Shown: positions 54,986 through 64,000 of the stretch, in pieces
How positions within the stretch are numbered: the first letter of the stretch is position 1
How the letters are laid out: every line of letters begins with the position of its first letter
From: Daedaleopsis sinensis
Taxonomy: Eukaryota; Basidiomycota; Agaricomycetes; Polyporales; Polyporaceae
Direction: 5' to 3'
Length of the DNA stretch: 64,000 nucleotides
Assembly: GCA_033807695.1 (NCBI GenBank)
Contig: CM066309.1
Span: 62,001-126,000 of the forward strand
Made by a program: the position numbers and the translations under genes
The notes under the pieces: generated by a model
Databases searched by the model: none
Seen by the model: only the letters and a program-made list of their open reading frames with translations
What the model was told of the DNA's origin: nothing

Positions 54986-57566
54986 GGGCGCACATTGGCG
55001 GAGAGCCCGTGGTGCTGGCAGCGGAGATTCATCCGCAACGGATAGAGCAGCTGCAGACGCCTGAGAGTGTCTTGGGGGATGTGTAGCATGAATTGGTCAT
55101 GTAGTACTATGTACATGCAACCTGCAAGCGTCGGACAAGAGCAGCGGGGGCGAGTGGCGAGTGGCAACTAAGACAGAGGATACATACTTGCCTGTGCAAA
55201 GCTCTCCGGCTACTCTTAGTTCGCTCCAATAATGTCCCCCAGACGCAATATCGAGTTTAGACGAGGATTGGCTGACTCGGATGAGAGGAGATGGACGGGC
55301 GGACTGTCGATTCGCGCGACACCGTGTAAGCTCAAGGCTGGCAGGTTCACAGGATGTACGTTCAAGTTTCATAGTCAGGAAGTGTCACGTTACAAAAGCA
55401 TAGAAATCATGAGCCCCTTCGTAGTCGCCAGCAGAGAATCGGAGAGCAAGTCAGGAGCAAGTAGTGCGCGTGCAGGTTGTAGCATGGAGCAGAGATGTTC
55501 GCAGGCGTCTACCTGTGATATGTGGTAGCCCTAACCCTGGAGCAGAAGGCTGTGTAATTAGACGCCCTTCGACATCCTACTTAGGCTTCTACAACTTCGT
55601 CCGGGCGACTTATCCAACTCGCCAAGGCAGCACTGAGGGCCGCTGCTGGTCCACATCACGCCAAATACTTAGAATGCGAGTCCCTACTACATATAGAAGT
55701 CTCCGCTGATAACTGCTTTCGTGTCGCGGCGACTCTTCGTCTGCGCGGCCAGGGCCCAGTGGTGCCGGTGATTACTGCCAGTGGTCCGACTCGGAGGAGC
55801 CTGAGTCTGACACGCTAGTAGCCTTTACTAGTCCAGGTATTCAACCGCGATCGACGGTGACCATCAAGTTCAGCAGCATAAAGCTCCGACCGGTTGACCG
55901 TTGTACTGCCCTACATTAATATTGCGAGACACCATTCACTTACTCCGAGCCATAGGTCTCTGCTCTCCGCTTTTCAAGACTTTAAACTTCTTTCCCGATC
56001 TAGTACTATCAAGTACCCTAACAGGCCGCGGGAAAGTACTTGCAAGTACTAACCTGTGCTCTCCCAGGACGCTGTGTCCAGTCCTCTCCGCCGCAGGCTG
56101 TCCGCCGCTCCACCATTTCTTCCCGCATTCGCACTGTCCCGCCCCTCTCCCGCCTCTACCACCCGCTGTCCACCCCTCCGTCACACCCGCAGTACACACC
56201 CGACTTCGCTCGCTCGTACCCTAGACAAGCGACGACCGTCGACCGTCAGACTACCCGGGCGCACCTCGGCCGGTCTTATCTGGTGGCGGATCTCCTAGCT
56301 AGCTCCTCGGCACCGCACGCGCGCGGTTCCGCCAGGTCCCGCCCCTCTCCCGCCTCTCCCTTCCCGCTGGCCCCATTGCACACCCTCCCTCGTTCGCCTG
56401 CTGTGACTAAGTACATTGGCTCCTGCCTGCTCCTGCGCGCGAGATGCCTCCTCACTATCACTGTCGGCAGACAACTCACGCTCGGGCTACGGGCACACGG
56501 TGCTTCCCGACTCCTCAGGCGCACCTCGCAGCGCTGAGCGGGGTGTATCCGAGTGTGGTGGCAACGGTGCCTCGCCGTCCCTGTTTGGTCTCGCAGTGGT
56601 CTGAGTCCCGCCCGTCCCCGATTAGGCTTAGGCAGGCTTAGGCACCCTCCGGGCGATCTCCCGCAAGGTACGTACTTACATCGGCCCCGGGCCGACCGCC
56701 GGCAACTCAGTACTCATCCTCGGCGATCAAGCTGTTCCAGTAAGTATTGAAGTCGGGCTCGCGGGGCTCGCGCAGGCTCCCGCATGTTCGACGTTCGACG
56801 TTCGACGCGTCGCGCATGTGTCTGTTAACTCCCGGTGTCCACTAGGTATCCACGAGCGCACGCGGGCATGCCTCAACGCGAGGGTACATAACGCTACATA
56901 ACGACGTTCAGCGAGGCGGGGCGGGGCCTGTAAGGCACCAATGCGACGCTATCGCGCCCCTCGCGGTCCCGGCCGCGATCGCCAAGGATCGCCATCTGCA
57001 TCGCATCATTCTTCGTTCGTCACGCCCAGGAGCGCCCAGGCCGGGGACTTGCCTGGACTTGCAAGTGACTCCTCCCGACAGCCAGAATCTAGCCAAGGCC
57101 CGCGAGTCTCGACATACAGAAGAACGCGGCAGGAGTCCAGGACCCGCTCAGCGCGTGCGGTCTAACTCGTTCATGAGGTCGGCGGTCTTCTGGCGGTCGT
57201 TTCCAAAAGCAACAGCTGCGCTCGAAAGGAGAGATTCGGGATATACAACGCTGACGGGCGAACGAGGAGTCATGTCGGCCGGACTTTACAGGTGCTACCA
57301 TATTCGTTGACCGTGTCCTCCTGCGAGAAAAAAACGCGCTCGAACTTAAAGCGATCCCTCGTCTAAGTCGTCCAGAACTAGTGAGTAAGACCGCTAAGTT
57401 TCGTCTTACAAATTATAGTAAGACTAGTAATTCGGCTGTCTCAGGCGGGTGGATTAATGCCACTCGGAGTGGCCGTATCTCCTTCTTGGGCCACGATTAT
57501 ATCGTCCACGCCACACTAGTCTCGGGACTTCATCAGCCATACTATCGCGAGTCGCGACGCGTACTC
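54986..57566. other. Non-coding end of repeat copy 2 and flank of the terpene synthase
   Basis: To 56285 this matches copy 1 and is non-coding. The rest is unique, CT- and GC-rich, with a short TTCGACG triplication at about 56.79 kb. Nothing gene-like is supported; short open stretches around 57.4-57.6 kb overlap the probable promoter. Confidence 0.5.
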
Positions 57567-57574
57567 TATATAAA
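57567..57574 (+). promoter_or_regulatory. TATA box of the sesquiterpene synthase gene
   Basis: TATATAAA lies 79 bp before the ATG at 57653, followed by a CT-rich stretch typical of fungal transcription starts. Confidence 0.6.
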
Positions 57575-57652
57575 GTTGAGCGGTGTCAGGTGGTACCTCG
57601 ACAACTGTCCCTCCTCCTCCTTTCAGGCTCACTCAGGTCGCTAGCTCGTAAC

Positions 57653-58912
57653 ATGGGTCGCATCATCCACCTTCCGAACATCATGGCACGGTGGCCGCTG
57701 CCGCGGCGCATCTCCCCCTTCTACGAGGAAGTCTCGGCCGAGTCCGCCGAGTGGACCCGGAGCTTCCGCGTCTTCTCGCCGGAAACGCAGGCCGTGTTCG
57801 ATCGGTGCAAACCTGGTGCGTGCGGTCCCTCTCCCGCGGTTCTGTGCGCGTGGTCCGCGACTGAGCAGCACCGTCGCAACAGGACTTCTCGCCGCGCTCT
57901 GTTACCCAGATCTAGATAGAGGTGAGCAAACTGTACGCGCATCTTTCGTTGCGACATTGACGTTGCGTCCAAAAGAGGATTCACGCGTGGCGTGCGATTT
58001 CATGAACTTGCTGTTCGTAGTCGACGACCTCACGGACGAGCTGTCCGAGAGCGAGGTCCAGGCACTGGCAGACATCGCCCTCGACGCGCTGCAGAACCCC
58101 ACACGCGCCCGGCCGGCCGGCGAGCCTGTCCTCGGCGAGATCGCGAGACAGTGAGTCGCCGATCCACTAGCATCCGCGCACAGCTCGGGAACATGAACGT
58201 CGCACTCACCGCACGTCCAGGTTCTGGGTCGCCGCGCTGCGCCGGCCCGTGACGGACGCTGTCCGCGCGCGGTTCCTGCGCATCTGGACAGAGTATATGG
58301 ATTCCATCAGCGAGCAGGCGAGGGACAGAGACGAAGGGCGCCGCCGCACGCACGCGGAGTACATGGAGCTGCGGAGATACACCATCGGGACGGAGCCATG
58401 CTTCGCATGCGCCGCGCTCCATCTGGATATCCCCGAAGAGCTCGTCGAGCAGCCGTCCGTCCAGGCGCTGCGGACGGACGTCGCCGACCTGCTCATCTAC
58501 TGCAATGTGAGCACCCGCGCGCATGTTCCTCGTCCGATGCTCACCGGCTCCCGGCTCGCAGGACATGGTGTCGTACAGCAAAGAACATGCTGCCGGGGAC
58601 GACAGCCACAACCTCGTCACGATCGCGATGCGCGAATACGGCCTCGACCTCGACAGCGCCCTCGACTGGGTGGCGGAGCAGTTCAGGGCGTGCGCCGAGC
58701 ACGCCCTGGAGACCTGGCCGAAGGCGCTCGCGCTGTCCGCGTCGTACCCGGAAGCCGTCCGCGACGATTTCGCGCTGTACATCGACCACGTTATCAACTG
58801 GCCCCGAGCGAACGACTGTTGGAGCTTTGAGTGCGACAGGTATTTCGGGTCGTCGGGCTTGAGCGTTCAGGAGAACAGGACGGTAGAGCTGTTACCTAGG
58901 AAACGGAAATGA
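57653..58912 (+). CDS. Trans-type sesquiterpene synthase (class I terpene synthase)
   Basis: Exons 57653-57815, 57883-57921, 57976-58150, 58221-58506 and 58562-58912 give 337 aa, the usual size. The first metal-binding motif is DDLTDE (about residues 83-88). The second, NDMVSYSKE (N221, S225, E229), is the NSE triad. The pyrophosphate-sensing arginine lies in RRYTIG (about 177-178) and the closing pair is R314-Y315. With Mg2+ such enzymes ionise farnesyl diphosphate and cyclise it in the cytosol; the N-terminus HLPNIMARWPLPR is also typical. The product cannot be read from the sequence. Downstream are an amidohydrolase relic and a dead glycosyltransferase; no P450 is visible. Confidence 0.93.
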
Positions 58913-59149
58913 AGAAGTACGCTCTTGACATCCTGGATCGTCTGGTTTGCTTCTGCTAGTGTACTCGAGTCGCCGGGCGAGCTATGACTTTGCACTACAC
59001 GCGACCGCCGTCAGCGCGACTCACTGCCCGGCCACGCGATTAGGCAATGAAATCAAACTCACCCATGCAGCGTCGATGCGCGTGCTCCGCGCCTTGTCCG
59101 ACGTGTCCGTTCCGGTCCCGACCGTCACGATCTACTCGAGCAGGCGGGC

Positions 59150-60270
59150 CTAGCGGTCTTCTGGTATCCGTGCGTCCGACATCAGCAACAGCGCATCGTC
59201 CTGGTCAGTACTTGAGTGACGACGACCCATATCTTCAGTGCCTCCCTCGGGTCTTTGGGTGACTGCGCGGGGAGCACACCCGCTACCTGCACAATCTCCC
59301 GAACGAGTATGTGCGCCGGCGAACGTGGACCACAACTCGACCGGCATGCCGCACGACAGCGCGCGCTCGACCTCGGCTTTGAGCGCAGAGGGAAGCGACG
59401 ATGTCTGTGCGATCGACGTCGACCACGAGCGGCGCCTTTCGCTGTCGCCGCGCATATGCGATCCCGCAAGCAAGCAGAGAATCGGCGTAGACGACCTGCA
59501 TCCAGTCGGCACTCGACTGGCATCGGCATGCGCTGAGCGATGGAGAGCCGGACGCACCTTGCAAACCCGCTCAAATGCTCGACGTGACGGAGCACTGCAT
59601 CCTGCGTGCTCCGCCGGGATGCTCGGCGATGTACGCAGTCCCGCCTCCTGGGCGATCGCACCTGCGCAAGACGTGGTGAACGGCTGTGCTCAGCCCGGAC
59701 AAGACGCTACCGTTCGCCGGGGCGTCGATAGTAGTAGCGACTCCAGAGCCGTACGCGACTCTTCGGGGGTCCAGAACAGAGCCCGGACCGTGGTGTGTCA
59801 ATCCGTCAGCGCTGTTTCAGCGGAGGCGGCTCGACCTACCTGCAGAGCATACCGAATCCCGAACCGCAGCCCGTCGAACGCAGGCACGAGCGCGACAGTC
59901 CCGCCCGCCACGACGTGCACAACAGCGGTGAGCGCCGGGCACGACGGCATTTCACATCGATCGACCTCTTCGAGCCCGTGCGGCGCGCCGAGCGTTTTCA
60001 ACGGGGGGAGATCGAGCCGCCTTCAAGGTCGACGGGTTCGACCTCTCCTTCTCCGTCATCGCGCACCGTGCCTAGGAGATGGAGCGTGGATGGAGTCGGG
60101 AGAGTGAGAGTGCGAGTGAGCACGACGATCCGGAGGCACGAAGGGGACTCGCTCATGGGCGAAGACGAAAGGGGGACGCAGCCGCCGAGTCGGGCGTGAG
60201 GCGCGGGTCGAGTATCGGTGCTGGCAATGCGGTTCCATGATTGACGAGGAGTATGCCCATTGGGTTTACA
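59150..60270 (-). pseudogene. Amidohydrolase remnant (second subtype)
   Basis: Minus-strand pieces include VDLEGGSISPR (about 60.0 kb), VAYGSGVATTIDAPANGSVL (about 59.73 kb, equivalent to AYRSGVTTGIVAPQSSGFL), AYIAEHPGG (about 59.62 kb) and ALKAEVERALSCGMPVELWS (about 59.37 kb). They are in different frames with stops between. The last piece resembles KGEVEYALSTGI of the remnants at 42.4 and 54.2 kb. Confidence 0.7.
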
Positions 60271-61746
60271 GTAGGTGCATGTGTGGCACTGGCAGACCAT
60301 TCCGTCTGCAGCGCCAGCAAAGTCGAAAGATATGGGAGCTCTGAGCACCTGCTAGCTGAGAGCTGAGTGCATTGCGCGACGAGTATAGCGGCGCTGACAC
60401 CGCTTGGACATGCAATGGTACCAGCGTAAGATAGTGCAGATAAAGCAGGCATAACACTAGTGAGGAAGGACCCGTTGGGGCACGTAGAGCAGCGAGCAAC
60501 GGGCAGGAGGAGAGAAGACGAACCCACCTTTCCAAAGCCATCCGACCACTACTTTCCAGCACAGGACATCCGCTAGAAGTACCCCTACAGCTGTAGTGGA
60601 GGGTCGAGGCGAGGCTTGGATCGATGAGAGCAGTCGGGACGCGCACGAACTTGAAGGACGTCGGTCGAGTTATTGGCTTCAGTTGCAGTGCGTTGGTTCA
60701 AAGCTGATATACTCCGAGTGCATAGTAAAGAGAGTCGTTGTGGCCGTTAGCAGCAGAGTATCCAGACAGCGAGTACACAAGCAGATGGTGGTAAGGAGGA
60801 GAAAACATGTCAGGCGTCTACGAGATGTCGCGCGGCTCGCGCCTGAGTCTAGACGCCCAACCTTGGTCATCCGAACCACAGTTCGAGTCTCCGAAGCCGC
60901 CTGATGGTCTACACATCATGCTGGGAACTCCTGTGTGCCACGACGCCACATATTGCTCCGCTACCTCTGTAAGCGTAAGCTCCTCCAAACATCGAGTCGC
61001 ATTGGTGAGTGGCCAAGCAATTTGAAGCATCTGTCTGTCCGGAGTTCTCCGAGTGCTGGGGTTATCAAGTCACATGTGCTAACCTACTCCGACTTGTCAC
61101 TATAGCCCTACTTATGGCACGACACCCTTCCAATCAGTCTGCCCCCACTAGGACGTCGACTCTCATTCTGAACACGACCTCCATGCTCAAGCGTTCCCTC
61201 CCGGGCGACTCGCAATCCGTTGAATATGAATCTACCGCAGCACCACATGGGGATACGGATATGGATAGTAGATACCATCGTTCCACACCAAGCATCGGGT
61301 ACCCTCCGAGTCGTTGCCGCAGTTCCCTCCGATTGCCTCCAGGTACCGGTGCGTCGTGCGCAAACTGCGAAACGTGGGACTGAGACCCGCCAACGACCCT
61401 GCATCCAGACTCTCTCACCACCGTGACTGGTCCGGCGCTGACTGTGGGTCATCTCGAGTCCCAAGCGTCTCAACAGTTTCTTGTGAGTAGCATCTGCATC
61501 CGCCTTTTGACATGCCAAGCTCACGTCGAACGACCCAGACATAGCCAGTTGGCAGCACACGCGAGCGGTTGCGATGACCCGCCCATGTCCGAGTCAACAC
61601 CGTACCCGATCCACATATACTCCGCCTCGGAATGGCGGGGCGAGAACGAACGTCGACTTCTTTGATCGCTGTTGGGTAATCCACGCCTTAGGAATCACTC
61701 TTTTCGCGACATACCAGAGGATACCCACTGATACAAGAAGCCCAAG
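60271..61746. other. Interval without a supported gene
   Basis: Plus-strand open stretches at about 60.81-61.03 and 61.11-61.38 kb (one ends ASCANCETWD) might be exons of a small gene, but the frames do not join across the available splice sites and nothing is recognisable. Confidence 0.35.
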
Positions 61747-63850
61747 GACTCCCGAGGCGTATCGTGAGTTATGCGACTCAGGCTTGGGGTGAGATCCTGA
61801 GAGTCGATCTCTCGTGTTCGTGAGAAGACGTACTGAACACTTCTTCAGGCCACGTCCGCCCCGGCCTGACGGTGACGTTCCTCACCACGAACGGGCTCTA
61901 CGACCGCGTGGAGACAGCGCTCTCCCGGAGTTTCCGAGCAACATGAGCACGCAGGCACTTGCGTACGCTTCGGTCGGCGCAATAGAGCGCACGTCGACTT
62001 CTCACGCACGAGCGCACTTTCAGGGCGGTTTCCATTGGAAACGCACTCTTCGTCACATCGGAGGAGGTCGACGACAACCGCAAGCAAGTGCACAACGCTC
62101 TCGTCGCCGAAGGCACGATTGTGCGCGCCAAGACCGCTGCGTGTTTTCCGCCTCTCCCCAACTTCCTAAGGCTATCTGAGTCATGGACGTGAGTGCGGGC
62201 TGTAGTGTCAGTGGTTCCTCTTATGACTATCTGTCTTCTTGACAGGTGTTTGCCGTGGGGCCGATCCACTCCCTGAAGGCCATCGGCGGAAGCAGCGTGA
62301 AAGTTTATGGCTAGTCCCACGACAGGACAGACGCACGCGCGCTTGTAAAAATTCGGACCGGAAAGCATGGGCGGGAAGGGCCTGGGCAACCTCCGCCTCA
62401 AGGCCGAGGAGAAAGCTCGCCTCGCGGGCAAGTCTTTTGAAGACGTAGCGAAGGAGGTAAGAAGAGCCCAGACATAGTCGTAATCGTCCCTCGTCGACTG
62501 CAGAGCTGACTATGGTCCATGGAGGCAGCTTGTGTGCGAGCCTGCCGAAGGAGAGGCCGTGCGCCTGCCGGGTATGCCGCTGATGTACGATGACGAATAC
62601 TTCCCTCAAGATGTGAGCCGTTCGTATCTCCTGACGCTCATCGCAGATCAGTTCCCCTTCCCTGAGGAGATCGGTGTCGAAGTCTTCCCTTATGTGCACG
62701 GGTAAGTCGCATTGGCGGCCATGTTTCGTGCACAACCACTAACAGCCTCGTTGTCTTCCAGGACGATGGTAGAGTGTGACGGGATGTTTCTCTTCACTCC
62801 GGAGTCGTATGAACCACAGGCGGTCGCGGCTATCAAAGCTTGGTACGAAGAGATGGGCCGTCACGCATATGCGGCTGGGGCACTCCTTCCTTCGACGTCA
62901 CAGGCTAACGCGAACACGAAGGAGAAGAAGCTGTCGGGCGAGGCGAATGCTAGTATCCAAACATTTCTGGACGAGACTCTGAAGACTTCCGGAGAGAAGT
63001 CACTTGTCTATGTGGGTGGCCATCGAGTGCTCGCTGTCCGGCGTAGGCTAACAGTCCCATCGTGGAAGATATCATTCGGGTCGATTTTCTGGCCCGTCAA
63101 GACGCCGGAGAAGCTCTGGGCGGCCTTAGATGTTCTCATGGAGCTCAACCATCCCTTCGTGAATACCATTCTCCGTTATCGTGATAGTCGAACGATCACT
63201 CACTCCGTGATATATTTGTATGTAGATCCTTAGCCAAGCGTCACCCGTACTAGTAGCACATGTTCCCGACGAGATCAAGGAGAAAGTGGAGACGTATGGA
63301 AAGGGTGCACTGTCGCCCTGGACCCCCGCAACAGCTCATCCTCGACCACCCTGTATGTACCAGGGCCCGAAATCTCATATGTCAACGTACGATGCCTTTG
63401 ATTTGAGTACGAACAGGCGACCGGCTTGTTCGTCGCCCACGGCGGCCACAACGGCGTCGCAGAGGCGATCTCAGCAGGAGTCCTGCGAGCGTCGAATGCC
63501 CGACTAGGTGCTGACTCCTCCCCCACTCAGAATTTTAGAGCCCTTCACCGGCGACCAGCTGCCGAACGCGGTCCACATCTCCGAATTGGCTACGAGCTAG
63601 TTCTCGAGGTCCGCACCGGCCACGGGCTCAAGCAGATCTACCGTACCGGGTACACACCCACTGGCAGGGCATGGTCGAGGCGGTCGAGGCGGAGGCTCGC
63701 GATGTGCTCGCGAAGGCGTTTGGCGAGGACGGTGCGAGGAGACGCGAGAGGCTGCAGCCTGCAGGCGGTGCGGAACTGCGTGATCGTCGAGTGGGAGGAT
63801 GGTGGGGCTGCGAAGAGGGATGTCGGCGCGTTCCTTGACAGCCTGTGAGA
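61747..63850 (+). pseudogene. UDP-glycosyltransferase (GT1-like) pseudogene
   Basis: In order: SYATQAWG joined by an intron to HVRPGLTVTFLTTNGLYDRV, the usual N-terminus of basidiomycete UGTs; VFAVGPI; QFPFPEEIGVEVFPYVHG; TMVECDGMFLFTPESYEP; SGEKSLVYV; LVAHVPDEIKEKVETYGKG. WTPQQLILDHP is joined by an intron (63353-63415) to ATGLFVAHGGHNGVAEAISAG, the sugar-nucleotide-binding signature. The tail has PFTGDQLPNAVHISEL, LEVRTGHGLKQIYRTGY, VEAEARDVLAKAFGED and WEDGGAAKRDVGAFLDSL. The pieces fall in different frames: TAG after VKVYG at 62311, a stop after ISELATS, and at least two further frame changes before the end. The family transfers sugars to small lipophilic molecules, so it may once have served the nearby terpene pathway. 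Confidence 0.8.
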
Positions 63851-64000
63851 GCCACGTGTTGGTTGAATCCGAGGTGTAGTGGTGCACGCGCCCGAAACAG
63901 AATCTGAGCCCTGTTTCAGCTTCGCGGAGCTCCGGCTGGACATTCCCGGTTCAAGAGCCTCTTCTGGATCTAGGTAGGCTCCTACTACTACTGCGACTGG

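Larger units (their letters stand above)
50387..56285 (+). repeat. Large direct segmental duplication, copy 2
   Basis: Second copy of the 38708-44565 block, same orientation, about 11.7 kb downstream. Differences include an extra 118-bp stretch before gene E2, small indels, and an inverted 77-bp patch at 54901-54977. Confidence 0.92.

Noticed and set aside
43755..55530. CCCTAACCCT at about 43.75 and 55.53 kb, similar to telomere repeats
   Set aside because: Only about one and a half units at each place, and they are two copies of one duplicated segment; not evidence of a telomere.
60807..61383. Plus-strand open stretches before the glycosyltransferase
   Set aside because: The only good splice sites join them out of frame; kept only as a note in the interval entry.
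1..64000. CRISPR arrays, bacterial operons, prophage
   Set aside because: Spliceosomal introns and eukaryotic families throughout; no regularly spaced repeats.

Overview
The window looks like nuclear DNA of a basidiomycete fungus (Agaricomycetes, possibly a polypore). It is GC-rich, genes are broken by many 50-65 bp GT-AG introns, and the recognisable products are typical of such genomes: F-box-like proteins, a membrane-anchored two-part amidohydrolase, a PEBP-family protein, a fungal-specific transcription factor, a trans-type sesquiterpene synthase and a basidiomycete-type UDP-glycosyltransferase. There is no sign of a bacterial or organellar origin.

Layout. 1-6.6 kb: the C-terminal end of an amidohydrolase (+), two F-box-like genes (A1 and B1, both -) and a PEBP gene (+) whose 3' end has been copied twice in tandem. 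7.8-14.6 kb: one very large gene (-) for a Ser/Pro-rich protein; I resolved seven exons that join in frame to 2137 aa. 14.6-17.6 kb: gene-poor, with a 108-bp foldback element. 17.6-19.0 kb: a 4-exon gene of a protein family I cannot name (gene C). 19.3-24.6 kb: a mirror image of the left end, with a PEBP pseudogene (-) and F-box-like genes B2 and A2 (both +). 26.7-33.2 kb: a second member of the unnamed family (gene D, +) facing a full-length amidohydrolase (-).

34-60 kb is a decayed, repeat-rich zone built largely from the gene D/amidohydrolase unit. A block of about 5.9 kb occurs twice in the same orientation (38.71-44.57 and 50.39-56.29 kb). Each copy carries an intact family gene (E1, E2) followed by a wrecked amidohydrolase. 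Further amidohydrolase wrecks lie at 36.7-37.7 and 59.2-60.3 kb. Between the two blocks are a transcription factor gene with no visible DNA-binding domain, several simple or degenerate repeats and a fragment of an unidentified gene. At 57.65-58.9 kb lies an intact sesquiterpene synthase. The right end holds a frameshifted UDP-glycosyltransferase.

How it fits together. The dominant theme is segmental duplication and decay: an inverted duplication at the left, a direct duplication at the right, and one ancestral convergent pair (unnamed family gene + amidohydrolase) that has been copied repeatedly, with the amidohydrolase dying and the unnamed gene staying open. The terpene synthase, the glycosyltransferase relic and the truncated regulator could be remains of a small secondary-metabolism locus, but that is inference. 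The most novel item is the four-member unnamed family with a conserved five-exon pattern and a conserved C-terminal domain.
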